Positions 55,441-64,000 of a stretch of DNA of 64,000 nt are shown here, in pieces. Both the position numbers and the translations under genes were made by a program. The notes below the pieces were generated by a model that was not told the DNA's origin, did not search any database, and saw only the letters and a list, made by a program, of their open reading frames with translations. This stretch comes from Halosaccharopolyspora lacisalsi (GTDB taxonomy: Bacteria; Actinomycetota; Actinomycetes; Mycobacteriales; Pseudonocardiaceae): positions 89,501 through 153,500 of the forward strand of contig NZ_JACGWZ010000003.1 of the NCBI RefSeq assembly GCF_014137975.1. The letters run 5' to 3'. Positions within the stretch are counted from its first letter, which is position 1; each line of letters begins with the position of its first letter.

Positions 55441-56148
55441 GTGATTGCTTATGCTGCGGCCCCGGAGGGGTCGCCCTCGATGAAGAAAAGAAACTCTGAC
55501 CACACGCACTACGTGCGCCTCGGGACCGTGGCGGCCAAGTGCTTCGGCTCGACCATCGATATCTCGATCATGCCGAGGTGGCCAAGTTGGCTGGACCGCT
55601 GCGGCTCGTACGGGCTGATCGTGCGATTCCTGGTCTGCACCGGCCTGCGTTGGGCCGAACTGGCTGCGCTAACGGTCGGACGGGTGGATCTGACGCGGCG
55701 TCGCGTTCTGGTGGCCGAGTCGGTCACCGAGGTCAACGGCGAAGTGGTGTGGGGCACACCCAAGACCCATGAACGGCGCTCGGTACCGCTGCCGCGATTC
55801 CTCGCCGAGGAGCTGACAGAGCGAGTGATCGGTCGAGCCTCGGACGCCTTACTGTTCACGGCTCCGCACGGGGGAGTGCTTCGGGTGCGCAACTTCCGAC
55901 GGGCGGTCTTCGACGCGGCCGTGCGCGATGTCGGTCCCGAAGGCTTCCATCCGCACGAGCTGCGGCACACGGCGGCGTCGCTGGCGATCGCCTCCGGCGC
56001 GGACGTGAAGATCGTGCAGCAGATGCTGGGGCACAAGACCGCCACGATGACGCTGGACCTCTACGGGCACCTGTTCCCGGACCGGCTCGACGACATCGCG
56101 GGCCGGATGGACTCGGCGGTGCGTGTCCCAAATGTGCCCCAAGAGTGA
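55441..56148 (+). pseudogene. Tyrosine recombinase (integrase) relic
   Basis: The catalytic domain is intact in sequence: TGLRWAELAALTVGRVDL (Arg), GTPKTHERRSVPLPRF (Lys), HPHELRHTAASLAIASGADV (His-x-x-Arg), QQMLGHKTATMTLDLYGHLF (His, Tyr). Upstream, RYLDHAEVAKLA lies in another frame; an extra G at 55593-55594 (GCTGGACCGC) causes the shift. The N-terminal arm-binding and core-binding domains are missing. It sits 28 nt from the attachment repeat and tRNA-Arg. Confidence 0.85.
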
Positions 56149-56181
56149 TCTTGGGTGGGGATCACGGGTCTGTGACCTGGG

Positions 56182-56254
56182 TGCCCTCGGCAGGACTCGA
56201 ACCTGCGACACCCGCCTCCGGAGGGCGGTGCTCTATCCGCTGAGCTACGAGGGC
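56182..56254 (-). tRNA. tRNA-Arg (anticodon CCG)
   Basis: 73 nt, minus strand. Acceptor GCCCTCG pairs with CGAGGGC, discriminator A, D arm GCTCAGCGGATAGAGC, anticodon stem CCGCC/GGCGG with loop CTCCGGA (anticodon CCG), T arm GCAGGTTCGAGTCCTGC. CCA is not encoded. It is the integration target of the adjacent element and remains intact. Confidence 0.95.
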
Positions 56255-56358
56255 TTCGCGCTCGACTGGGAACAGCTTATCGCATCGGTGCGGGCTGTTG
56301 TGAGGCCCCCTCGATCGTGCTGTTTCGCGTGAGGTTACGGGCAAGTAGCTTCTCGTGT

Positions 56359-57228
56359 ATGCAGGAGAAGCAGTCTTTCGTCGAGTCGGCAGGGGTGCGG
56401 CTGTCGGTTCGCGAGCGGGGCGAGCCCGGGAACCGCCCGATCGTGCTGGTGCACGGCTACCCGGACAACTCCGCCGTGTGGGACGCCGTGGTCGCGGCCC
56501 TGGCGGCTGTCGATCCCCGGCGTCACGTGGTCCGCTACGACGTGCGGGGCATGGGGGAGTCGAGCGCTCCCGAGGACTCGGGCGGTTACCGGCTGGAGCA
56601 CCTCGCCGCCGACCTGGCCGCCGTCGTGCGCGCGGTCAGCCCGGATCACCCGGTCCACCTCGTCGGGCACGACTGGGGCTCCATCCAGAGCTGGGAGGCG
56701 GTCGGTGACCCGCGCTACCGCCACCTGCTCGCCTCGTTCACCACGTTGTCCGGTCCCTGCCTCGGACACCTGGGGGGATGGTGGCGCCGCAACCTCACGC
56801 CTCGTGGTCTGCCGGGACTGCTCAACCAGGGACTGCACTCGTCCTACATCGGTCTTTTCAGCGCCCCCCTGCTTCCGGAGCTGCTGTGGCGCTCGCCGAT
56901 GCTGCGCTCCTGGTTCCGGGCCGAGCGCGGTGACGCGGTACGCGGGTTGGAGCTCTACCGGCAGAACATCGGGCGGGGGACGTCCGCGCCGCACCACACC
57001 GACCTGCCGGTGCAGCAGCTCGTGCTCGCCCGCGACGGTTACGTGCTGCCGACCATGCTGACCAGTGCCGACCCGTGGTGCGACCGGTTGTGGCGGTACC
57101 GGTTGCCCGCGGGGCACTGGGCCCCGCGGACTCACCCGGAGGCGGTCGCGCGGCGGATCACCGACTTCGCCGAGTACGTGACCTCGTCCGAGAGCTCGGA
57201 GGACTGGGAGGCGGTGCGCGTGCGGTAG
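56359..57228 (+). CDS. Alpha/beta hydrolase (epoxide hydrolase-like)
   Basis: 289 residues. Oxyanion region VLVHGYPDNSAVWDAVVAAL, nucleophile Asp in VHLVGHDWGSIQSWEAVG, terminal His in LPAGHWAPRTHPEAVARRI. The HGxP and GHDWG motifs favour an epoxide hydrolase or haloalkane-type hydrolase over an esterase. ATG 56359 is preferred to an upstream frame start at 56317. Outside the island, own promoter. Confidence 0.88.
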   Translation: MQEKQSFVESAGVRLSVRERGEPGNRPIVLVHGYPDNSAVWDAVVAALAAVDPRRHVVRYDVRGMGESSAPEDSGGYRLEHLAADLAAVVRAVSPDHPVHLVGHDWGSIQSWEAVGDPRYRHLLASFTTLSGPCLGHLGGWWRRNLTPRGLPGLLNQGLHSSYIGLFSAPLLPELLWRSPMLRSWFRAERGDAVRGLELYRQNIGRGTSAPHHTDLPVQQLVLARDGYVLPTMLTSADPWCDRLWRYRLPAGHWAPRTHPEAVARRITDFAEYVTSSESSEDWEAVRVR

Positions 57229-57318
57229 CGCCGCTCGGTGGAGTGAGGTGACACTCCCTCCGGTTGCACTCATGCACGAATGACTATATATCTGTGTGCG
57301 CGACAGGAGGTGTAGGGC

Positions 57319-58245
57319 GTGGGTAACGGACACGATCACGGGCACGGCGGCGTCGGATCGGCGGCGACCAGCGCGTCGGGCAAGTACGTCCGGCGGTTGG
57401 CGTACTCGTTCGCGATCCTGTTGGCGTTCTTCGTCCTCGAGGCCGTCGTCGGGTTCCTGACCTCGTCACTGGCACTGCTCTCCGATGCCGGTCACATGCT
57501 CACCGACGTGCTCGGCGTCGGCATGGCCCTGGCCGCCATCACCGCCGCGCGTCGCTCCACCCGCGCCAAGCGCACCTTCGGGCTCTACCGGATCGAGGTG
57601 CTGGCGGCGCTGGCCAACGCCGTGCTGTTGTTCGGTGTGGCGGGCTACATCCTCTACGAGGCGGTCGGGCGGTTCCTCCGACCGACCGAGGTGGCCGGCC
57701 TGCCGATGATGCTCACGGCGGCGGCCGGGCTGGTGGCCAACCTGGTGGTGTTCGCGATGCTGCGCGCGGGCTCCTCGGAGAGCCTGAACGTGCGCGGCGC
57801 GTACCTGGAAGTGCTGGCCGACACGGTGGGGTCGCTCGGCGTTCTCGTGGGCGGTGCGTTGACCTGGGCCTTCGGGTGGTATCTCGCGGACCCGATCGTG
57901 GCCTGCGCGGTCGGTCTCTTCGTGCTGCCCCGCACCTACAAGTTGGCCCGTCAGGCGCTGCGCATCCTGGTGCAGGAGGCGCCCGAAGGCGTCGACGTGC
58001 ACGAGCTCCACGGTGAGCTGTCCTCGCTGTCCGCCGTGACCGAGGTCCACGACCTGCACGTCTGGACCTTGACCTCGGGCATGGAGGTGGCTTCCGCGCA
58101 CCTGGCGGCCCAGCCCGATGCCGACCACGGCGACGTGCTGGTCGCCGCGCAGCAACTGCTTTCCGAGCGCTACAGTATCGATCACGCCACTTTGCAGGTG
58201 GAGCCCGCGGACTGCGCGAGCCGGTGCCAGAATCTCACTTGGTGA
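57319..58245 (+). CDS. Cation diffusion facilitator (zinc/cobalt exporter)
   Basis: 308 residues from GTG 57319 (GGAGGTG 7 nt upstream). His-rich start [10 protein letters not shown], six helices, transport site [15 protein letters not shown] in helix 2 and [15 protein letters not shown] in helix 5, then a cytoplasmic metal domain ([20 protein letters not shown]). Exports Zn or Co ions. TATATAT near 57285 is a possible promoter element. Confidence 0.93.
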   Translation: MGNGHDHGHGGVGSAATSASGKYVRRLAYSFAILLAFFVLEAVVGFLTSSLALLSDAGHMLTDVLGVGMALAAITAARRSTRAKRTFGLYRIEVLAALANAVLLFGVAGYILYEAVGRFLRPTEVAGLPMMLTAAAGLVANLVVFAMLRAGSSESLNVRGAYLEVLADTVGSLGVLVGGALTWAFGWYLADPIVACAVGLFVLPRTYKLARQALRILVQEAPEGVDVHELHGELSSLSAVTEVHDLHVWTLTSGMEVASAHLAAQPDADHGDVLVAAQQLLSERYSIDHATLQVEPADCASRCQNLTW

Positions 58246-58342
58246 GATGCGCGGTCCCCGTGAGGTCGCGGTGTCGCCGTTGCGACGTTCGAGGGACAAC
58301 CCGTTGGCTGAACAGCGGGGACACTTCCTTAGACTTCACAAG

Positions 58343-60004
58343 GTGACTCCCGCCGCGCTCGCAGAACTGGTTCGCAACACCGCCACAGCAGTCCTCGACG
58401 CCCGAGGGCTGGACACCTCGGTCCTGCCGGACTCGGTGACGGTCGAGCGACCCCGCAACCCGGAACACGGCGATTACGCGACCAACCTCGCCATGCAGGT
58501 GGGCAAGAAGGCCGGCGTCTCACCTCGTGAGCTCGCCGGTTGGCTGGCCGAAGCGCTGGCTTCGGAGGAGGCCATCGCCTCGGTCGACGTGGCGGGTCCG
58601 GGCTTTCTCAACCTGCGACTGGCCGCCGACGCGCAGGGCGCGATCGTGCGGGAGGTCCTCGACAACACCGCGACCTTCGGTCACGGCGAGCTGTACCGGG
58701 GGCGCCGGGTCAACCTCGAGTTCGTCTCGGCCAACCCGACCGGACCCATCCACCTGGGTGGCACCCGGTGGGCGGCGGTCGGTGACGCTCTCGGGCGCGT
58801 GCTGAGCGCGCAGGGTGCCGAAGTCACCCGCGAGTACTACTTCAACGACGCGGGATCGCAGATCGATCGCTTCGTGGACTCGCTGATCGCCTCCGCGAAG
58901 GGCGCTCCGGCCCCGGAGGGCGGTTACGGCGGTGCCTACATCGACGAGATCGCCTCCGAAGTCGTGCGCAGCGAGCCGCGGGTCATGGGGCTTCCCGAGG
59001 ACGAGCTGCGCGAGACCTTCCGCCGCACCGGCGTCGGTCTGATGTTCACCGAGATCAAGCGCAGCCTGCACGAGTTCGGTACCGACTTCGACGTGTTCTT
59101 CCACGAGGACTCGCTGCACACCTCGGGCGCGGTCACCCGTGAGGTCGAGCGGCTCAAGGAGTCCGGGAGCCTGTACTTCGCCGACGGCGCCTGGTGGCTG
59201 CGTTCGACCGACCACGGCGACGACAAGGACCGCGTGGTCATCAAGAACGACGGCGCTCCGGCCTACATCGCCGGTGACATCGCCTACCTGAGGGACAAGC
59301 GCGAACGCGGCTTCGACCTGTGCCTGTACATGCTCGGTGCCGACCACCACGGCTACGTCGCGCGCCTGAAGGCCGCCGCGGCGGCCATGAACGACGACCC
59401 GGACGTCGTCGAGGTGCTCATCGGCCAGATGGTCAACCTCGTCTCCGACGGCGAGCCGGTCCGGATGAGCAAGCGGGCCGGCACCGTGGTCACGATGGAG
59501 GACCTCGTCGGTGCGGTCGGGGTGGACGCCGCCCGGTACACGCTCATCCGCTCCTCGGTCGACTCGCCCGTGGACATCGACCTCGACCTGATCAGCAAGC
59601 GCACCAACGAGAACCCGGTGTTCTACGTGCAGTACGCGCACGCGCGCTTGTCGTCGTTGCAGCGCAACGCGGTATCCCTGGGTATACGGCGGGGTACGGT
59701 GGCCGAGGCGGACCTGTCGCTGCTCAACCACGAGAAGGAAGGCGAGCTGATCCGCACGCTCGGCGAGTTCCCGCGCGTGCTGCACTCGGCGGCCGAGCTG
59801 CGCGAGCCGCACCGCGTCGCCAGGTACCTGGAGGAGGTGGCCGGTTCCTACCACCGGTTCTACGACGCCTGCAGGGTCCTGCAACCCGGTGACGACCAGG
59901 TCACCCCGCTGACCGTCGCCCGGCTCCAGCTGTGCGAGGCGGCCCGTCAGGTGCTCGCCAACGGCCTCGAGGTCCTCGGGGTCAGCGCTCCCGAACAGAT
60001 GTAG
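58343..60004 (+). CDS. argS: Arginyl-tRNA synthetase
   Basis: 553 residues. HIGH-type motif in [25 protein letters not shown]-type loop [18 protein letters not shown]-terminal Add1 domain and C-terminal anticodon-binding domain ending [10 protein letters not shown]. Charges tRNA-Arg, a gene of which lies 2 kb upstream. GTG 58343; the open frame continues further upstream without better start. Heads the amino-acid operon. Confidence 0.96.
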   Translation: MTPAALAELVRNTATAVLDARGLDTSVLPDSVTVERPRNPEHGDYATNLAMQVGKKAGVSPRELAGWLAEALASEEAIASVDVAGPGFLNLRLAADAQGAIVREVLDNTATFGHGELYRGRRVNLEFVSANPTGPIHLGGTRWAAVGDALGRVLSAQGAEVTREYYFNDAGSQIDRFVDSLIASAKGAPAPEGGYGGAYIDEIASEVVRSEPRVMGLPEDELRETFRRTGVGLMFTEIKRSLHEFGTDFDVFFHEDSLHTSGAVTREVERLKESGSLYFADGAWWLRSTDHGDDKDRVVIKNDGAPAYIAGDIAYLRDKRERGFDLCLYMLGADHHGYVARLKAAAAAMNDDPDVVEVLIGQMVNLVSDGEPVRMSKRAGTVVTMEDLVGAVGVDAARYTLIRSSVDSPVDIDLDLISKRTNENPVFYVQYAHARLSSLQRNAVSLGIRRGTVAEADLSLLNHEKEGELIRTLGEFPRVLHSAAELREPHRVARYLEEVAGSYHRFYDACRVLQPGDDQVTPLTVARLQLCEAARQVLANGLEVLGVSAPEQM

Positions 60005-60016
60005 CGGAAGGTAATC

Positions 60017-61435
60017 ATGCGCGCCCATCCCGCCGGGCCACGGCATGCCGATGTCGTCCCGCCCGGCAGTACCGCAGGTCCCGCACCTTCTTCCGTGGAG
60101 GAGACCGTGCGGCTGGACCCCGTCGTCTGGCCTCGGAACGCCTCGCGCGGGGAGGACGGTGTCGCCCGGTTCGCCGGGATCGACGTGCGCGAGCTGGCCG
60201 AGCAGTACGGCACACCGCTGTTCGTGCTGGACGAGGCCGACTTTCGCGCTCGTTGCGCCGAGTACGCCACGGCCTTCGGAGACCCCGCCTCGGTGCACTA
60301 CGCCTCGAAGGCGTTCCTGTGCACCGAGGTCGCCCGGTGGGTCGCCGAGGAGGGCTTGAGCCTGGACGTGTGCACCGGCGGTGAACTGCGGCTGGCCCTG
60401 CGCGCCGGGTTCCCGCCCGAGCGCATCGCCTTCCACGGCAACAACAAGTCGACGGCCGAGCTCGAGGAGGCGGTCGCCGCCGGAATCGGCTCCGTGGTGC
60501 TGGACTCCTTCCACGAGATCGCCCGGCTGGAGCACGTCGCCCGGCAACGCGGCGTGTGCCAGCCGGTCATGATCCGGGTGACGGTCGGCGTGGAGGCCCA
60601 CACCCACGAGTTCATCGCCACCGCCCACGAGGACCAGAAGTTCGGTTTCTCGCTGAGTTCCGGCGACGCCGCCGAGGCCGCCAGGCGGCTCCTCAAGCTG
60701 GACTCTTTGGCGCTGGTGGGCCTGCACAGCCACATCGGTTCGCAGATCTTCGACGACGGCGGCTTCGAGCTGGCGGCCCGCCGCGTGGTCGCGCTGCTGG
60801 CCGACCTGCGCTCCGAGCACGGTGCCGAGGCGGTGTCGTCGCTGAACACGGTCGACCTCGGCGGTGGACAGGGCATCGCCTACACGCCGCAGGACGACCC
60901 GTTGCCGGTGCCGAAGCTGGCCGAACGCTTGCACGAGATCGTGCGCAGGGAGTGCGCCGAGGCGGGGTTCGAGCCGCCCCGCGTGGCCGTCGAACCGGGC
61001 CGGGCCATCGCGGGCCCCGGCACGGTGACGGTCTACGAGGTCGGCACCATCAAGGACGTCGCCCTGGACGGCGGCATGGCACGCCGCTACATCAGCGTCG
61101 ACGGCGGGATGAGCGACAACGTCCGCACCGCCCTGTACGACGCGTCCTACGACTGCCGGTTGGTGTCGCGCGCCGGGGAGTCACCCGCGGTGTTGTCCCG
61201 CATCGTGGGCAAACACTGTGAATCCGGTGACGTAGTGGTGCGCGACTGCTGGATGCCGGAGGATATTGCCCCCGGTGACCTGCTCGCGGTGGCCGCCACC
61301 GGTGCGTACTGCTACGTGATGGCCAGCAACTACAACCGCATGCCCAAGCCCCCCGTGGCCGCCGTGCGCGACGGGCAGGCGCGGTTGTTGCTGCGTAGGG
61401 AAACCGAGGACGACCTGCTCCGGCTGGAGGTGTGA
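60017..61435 (+). CDS. lysA: Diaminopimelate decarboxylase
   Basis: 472 residues. PLP Lys in [62 protein letters not shown], and [15 protein letters not shown]. Final step of lysine synthesis from meso-diaminopimelate. GGAAGG is 6 nt before ATG 60017; GTG of the next gene follows its stop directly. Confidence 0.96.
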   Translation: MRAHPAGPRHADVVPPGSTAGPAPSSVEETVRLDPVVWPRNASRGEDGVARFAGIDVRELAEQYGTPLFVLDEADFRARCAEYATAFGDPASVHYASKAFLCTEVARWVAEEGLSLDVCTGGELRLALRAGFPPERIAFHGNNKSTAELEEAVAAGIGSVVLDSFHEIARLEHVARQRGVCQPVMIRVTVGVEAHTHEFIATAHEDQKFGFSLSSGDAAEAARRLLKLDSLALVGLHSHIGSQIFDDGGFELAARRVVALLADLRSEHGAEAVSSLNTVDLGGGQGIAYTPQDDPLPVPKLAERLHEIVRRECAEAGFEPPRVAVEPGRAIAGPGTVTVYEVGTIKDVALDGGMARRYISVDGGMSDNVRTALYDASYDCRLVSRAGESPAVLSRIVGKHCESGDVVVRDCWMPEDIAPGDLLAVAATGAYCYVMASNYNRMPKPPVAAVRDGQARLLLRRETEDDLLRLEV

Positions 61436-62740
61436 GTGATCGAGGATCGTGAGCCCATCAGGGTGGCGCTGCTGGGATGCGGCACTGTCGGGACCGAGGT
61501 GGTGCGCCTGCTGCGTGATCGCCCCGAGGAATTCGCCGCGCGCGTCGGTGCGCCCGTGCGAGTCACGGGGGTGGCGGTGCGTCGCCCGCACAAGCACCCG
61601 GAACTGCCGGAGGAGCTGCTGACCACCGATTCGGCGTCTCTCGTGGACGGCGACGTCGACCTCGTGGTGGAACTGATCGGCGGGATCGAACCGGCCAGGT
61701 CCCTGCTGCTGAGGGCACTGCGGGCGGGCAAGTCGGTCGTGACGGCGAACAAGGCACTGCTGGCCGAGTACGGTTCCGAGCTGTACGCGGCGGCCGACGC
61801 CTCCGGCGCCGACATCTACTTCGAAGCGTCGGTGGCGGGTGCGATCCCGTTGCTGCGCCCGCTGCGCGAGTCGCTGGCCGGTGACCGGATCAACCGTGTC
61901 ATGGGCATCGTCAACGGCACCACCAACTACATCCTCTCGGCGATGGACTCCACCGGGGCGAGCTACTCGGAGACCCTGGAGGAAGCCGGTCAGCTCGGTT
62001 ACGCCGAGGCGGACCCGACGGCGGACGTGGACGGCTTCGACGCGGCGGCCAAGGCGGCGATCCTGGCATCGCTGGCGTTCCACACCCGCGTCACGGCCAC
62101 CGACGTGCACCGGGAGGGCATCTCGGGAACCAGTGCCGGTGACATCACCGCGGCCCAGGCCCTGGATCGCAGGGTCAAACTGCTGGCCATCTGCGATCGG
62201 GTGACCGACGAGGAGGGCAACGAGTCCGTCTCGGCCAGGGTGCACCCGGCGATGATTCCCCGGGACCACCCGCTGGCCGGGGTCGGTGGTGCGTTCAACG
62301 CGGTGTTCGTGGAGGCCGAGTCCGCGGGACAGCTCATGTTCTACGGCCAGGGTGCCGGTGGTGCCCCGACGGCCAGCGCCGTGCTGGGCGACATGGTCGC
62401 CGTCGCGCGCAACCTCGTCGTCTCGGGCAAGGGGCCGCGCGAGTCGGCACACGCTCAGCTACCGGTGCGGTCGATGGGCCAGACCCCGACCCGCTACCAC
62501 ATCAGCCTGGACGTGGCCGACAAACCGGGAGTGCTCTCCCAGGTCGCGTCCATGTTCAACGAGCACGACGTCAGCATCTCGGTGGTCCGCCAGCAGGGCA
62601 GAGGAGCCGAGGCGAGTCTGGTCGTGGTCACCCACACCGCGCTCGACGCGGCATTGAAATCCACAGTGGAAGAGATCGCACGGCTTGACGCGGTGCGCGA
62701 GGTCGTCAGCGTGATGCGCGTGGAAGGTGAACTGTCGTGA
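61436..62740 (+). CDS. hom: Homoserine dehydrogenase
   Basis: 434 residues. NAD(P) loop [32 protein letters not shown] (Lys), [32 protein letters not shown] (catalytic region) and C-terminal ACT domain ([20 protein letters not shown]) for allosteric feedback by threonine. Immediately follows lysA and overlaps thrC (GTGA). Confidence 0.97.
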   Translation: MIEDREPIRVALLGCGTVGTEVVRLLRDRPEEFAARVGAPVRVTGVAVRRPHKHPELPEELLTTDSASLVDGDVDLVVELIGGIEPARSLLLRALRAGKSVVTANKALLAEYGSELYAAADASGADIYFEASVAGAIPLLRPLRESLAGDRINRVMGIVNGTTNYILSAMDSTGASYSETLEEAGQLGYAEADPTADVDGFDAAAKAAILASLAFHTRVTATDVHREGISGTSAGDITAAQALDRRVKLLAICDRVTDEEGNESVSARVHPAMIPRDHPLAGVGGAFNAVFVEAESAGQLMFYGQGAGGAPTASAVLGDMVAVARNLVVSGKGPRESAHAQLPVRSMGQTPTRYHISLDVADKPGVLSQVASMFNEHDVSISVVRQQGRGAEASLVVVTHTALDAALKSTVEEIARLDAVREVVSVMRVEGELS

Positions 62741-63828
62741 CTTCCGGGATTCGAGCCGCATCGCAGCGTTCCCAGGCCGGTTGGCCCGGTCTGATCGAGG
62801 CCTACTCCGACCGGGTGGCCGTACCCGAGAACGCTCGAGTGGTGACCTTGCAGGAGGGCAACACTCCGCTGGTGCCCGCTCCCCACCTTTCGGAGCTGAC
62901 CGGGTGTCGCGTTCACCTCAAGGTCGAGGGCGCCAATCCCACCGGTTCGTTCAAGGACCGGGGCATGACCGTGGCGATGACGCACGCGGTGGCCGAGGGG
63001 ACGAGGGCGGTGATCTGCGCCTCGACCGGCAACACCTCGGCCTCGGCCGCCGCCTACGCCTCCCGCGCCGGGCTCACCTCGGCCGTGCTGGTGCCTCAGG
63101 GCAAGATCGCGATGGGCAAGCTGGCCCAGGCGGTGGTGCACGGTGCGAAGATCCTTCAGGTGCAGGGCAACTTCGACGACTGCCTGGAACTGGCCCGCAA
63201 GACCTCGGCCGAACACCCGGTGGCCCTGGTCAACTCGGTCAACCCGGTGCGCATCGAGGGGCAGAAGACCGCGGCCTTCGAGGTGTGCGACGTCCTCGGC
63301 CGGGCGCCGGACGTGCACTGCCTGCCGGTCGGCAACGCGGGCAACATCACGGCCTACTGGAAGGGCTACGAGGAGTACGCCGCCGACGGGCTCGTCGACT
63401 CCAAGCCGCGCATGTTCGGTTTCCAGGCCGCCGGCGCGGCCCCCATGGTCCACGGCGAACCGGTGTCGGGCCCCGAGACGGTGGCCACGGCGATCCGCGT
63501 GGGCAGCCCCGCCTCGTGGCAGGCCGCGCTCGCGGCCCGTGAAGCTTCCGACGGCTTGTTCGCGGCGGTCAGTGACGAACAGATCCTGGACGCCTACCGG
63601 CTGCTCGCGCGCCGCGAGGGAGTCTTCGTCGAGCCCGCGTCGGCTTCCAGCGTGGCCGGGCTGCTGGCCAAGTCCGCCGACGGTCGCCTGCCGGAGAACT
63701 CCGAGGTGGTCTGCACCGTCACCGGCCACGGCCTCAAGGACCCGGACACCGCCCTGGCGGGCATGGTCGAGGTCGAGCCGCTGTCGGTGGATCCCCACGC
63801 GGTGGCCACGGCGCTGGAGCTGACATGA
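62737..63828 (+). CDS. thrC: Threonine synthase
   Basis: 363 residues. PLP Lys in [54 protein letters not shown] phosphate loop. Converts O-phosphohomoserine to threonine. GTG 62737 overlaps hom; stop overlaps thrB (ATGA). Confidence 0.97.
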   Translation: MTSGIRAASQRSQAGWPGLIEAYSDRVAVPENARVVTLQEGNTPLVPAPHLSELTGCRVHLKVEGANPTGSFKDRGMTVAMTHAVAEGTRAVICASTGNTSASAAAYASRAGLTSAVLVPQGKIAMGKLAQAVVHGAKILQVQGNFDDCLELARKTSAEHPVALVNSVNPVRIEGQKTAAFEVCDVLGRAPDVHCLPVGNAGNITAYWKGYEEYAADGLVDSKPRMFGFQAAGAAPMVHGEPVSGPETVATAIRVGSPASWQAALAAREASDGLFAAVSDEQILDAYRLLARREGVFVEPASASSVAGLLAKSADGRLPENSEVVCTVTGHGLKDPDTALAGMVEVEPLSVDPHAVATALELT

Positions 63829-64000
63829 GCCCGACGCCGGGAACGGCCTTTCGGGTGACGGTCCCGGCGTCCACGGCGAACCTGGGATCCGGCTTCGACA
63901 CCCTCGCGATGGCGCTGGCCTTGTACGACACCGTCGACGTCGAGGTCGTCGACGGTGTTCCGGGCACGGCACGAGTCGAGGTGGCCGGGGCGGGGAGCGA
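63825..64000 (+). CDS. thrB: Homoserine kinase (cut by window edge)
   Basis: 58 codons present, [20 protein letters not shown] followed by [19 protein letters not shown], the GHMP-kinase N-terminus. Phosphorylates homoserine for thrC. Overlaps thrC by 4 bp. Confidence 0.95.
   Translation, partial: MSPTPGTAFRVTVPASTANLGSGFDTLAMALALYDTVDVEVVDGVPGTARVEVAGAGS

Larger units (their letters stand above)
53958..55444 (+). pseudogene. IS-interrupted membrane/coiled-coil gene
   Basis: N-part: VKLGDLAAWFTLVVSTVTGI, VAYWQPRDTQRQVATAQKQA, ending EKQDQLT at 54128. C-part resumes at 54976: KGQVQQSADVVSKEDLLRRQ, IVEDLLRSFDFYREKVAGTS. Removing the IS and one CTA copy joins the two in frame. A further lesion, A5 at 55209-55213, stops the frame at 55230; with A4 it continues YVEIFDDAPRFGSTCVICVI to the stop at 55444. 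Original protein about 210 residues: one membrane helix and a coiled coil, function unknown. Confidence 0.75.
51112..56224. mobile_element. Decayed integrative element in tRNA-Arg(CCG)
   Basis: About 5.06 kb between two copies of a 48-bp direct repeat (51112-51159 and 56177-56224), one mismatch. The right copy is inside the intact tRNA-Arg(CCG) gene; the left copy is the displaced 3' portion. A tyrosine integrase relic lies at the tRNA end. GC is lower than flanks. Cargo: small unknown genes, an IS-broken membrane/coiled-coil gene. No replication, excision or transfer gene recognised. Confidence 0.88.

Overview
The window comes from a high-GC Gram-positive chromosome. GTG and TTG starts are frequent, genes are densely packed with 4-bp ATGA/GTGA/TTGA overlaps, and the gene content (DUF5753 plus DUF397 pairs, EspC-like WXG100 proteins, DUF6319, an argS-lysA-hom-thrC-thrB operon) is typical of an actinomycete, most likely a Pseudonocardiales member such as Actinopolyspora or Saccharopolyspora. 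The genus cannot be fixed from the sequence alone.

Layout. 0-5 kb: a MerR regulator (cut by the window edge) diverges from an acyl-CoA catabolic pair (alpha-methylacyl-CoA racemase, acyl-CoA dehydrogenase), then a phosphodiesterase and an MpaB-like oxygenase. 5-9.6 kb: a leftward operon for a type VII secretion-like protein (YbaB-like, EspC/WXG100-like, two related unknown proteins, two tandemly duplicated small membrane proteins). 9.9-15.7 kb: glycolate/lactate oxidation (glcDEF) and a lactate/glycolate permease. 16.7-18 kb: a minimal RiPP-like locus, a 28-residue peptide ending in aromatic residues followed by a SagB-type flavin dehydrogenase with a fused PqqD-like domain. 19.8-26 kb: fatty-acid beta-oxidation (thiolase plus trifunctional FadB) and a TetR/flavin monooxygenase divergent pair. 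26-40 kb: transporters (MFS, FNT), a class A penicillin-binding protein, a DUF5753/DUF397 regulator module inserted at the PBP 3' end, CPBP membrane protein, metE under a cobalamin riboswitch, a serine hydrolase and ArfB. 40.5-46 kb: urease ureABCFGD plus a urea transporter, with a candidate GlnR site. 46-51 kb: small membrane proteins, YdcF, an HD nucleotidase, an internally deleted IS, a Tat-exported GH11 xylanase and a DinB-like protein.

51.1-56.2 kb is a decayed integrative element in the 3' end of tRNA-Arg(CCG). It is bounded by a 48-bp direct repeat and contains a frameshifted tyrosine integrase next to the intact tRNA, a second insertion (IS5-like) interrupting a membrane/coiled-coil gene with a CTA duplication, a ~125-bp internal repeat and several unknown small genes. 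56.3-64 kb returns to core genes: an alpha/beta hydrolase, a CDF zinc exporter and the argS-lysA-hom-thrC-thrB operon, which runs off the right edge.

The most promising undescribed item is the peptide/SagB locus at 16.68-17.98 kb. Others worth following are the EspC-module with duplicated candidate immunity or accessory membrane proteins, the shared operator-like motif linking two acyl-CoA catabolic loci, and the amyloid-like C-terminal motif protein at 30.3-30.7 kb.
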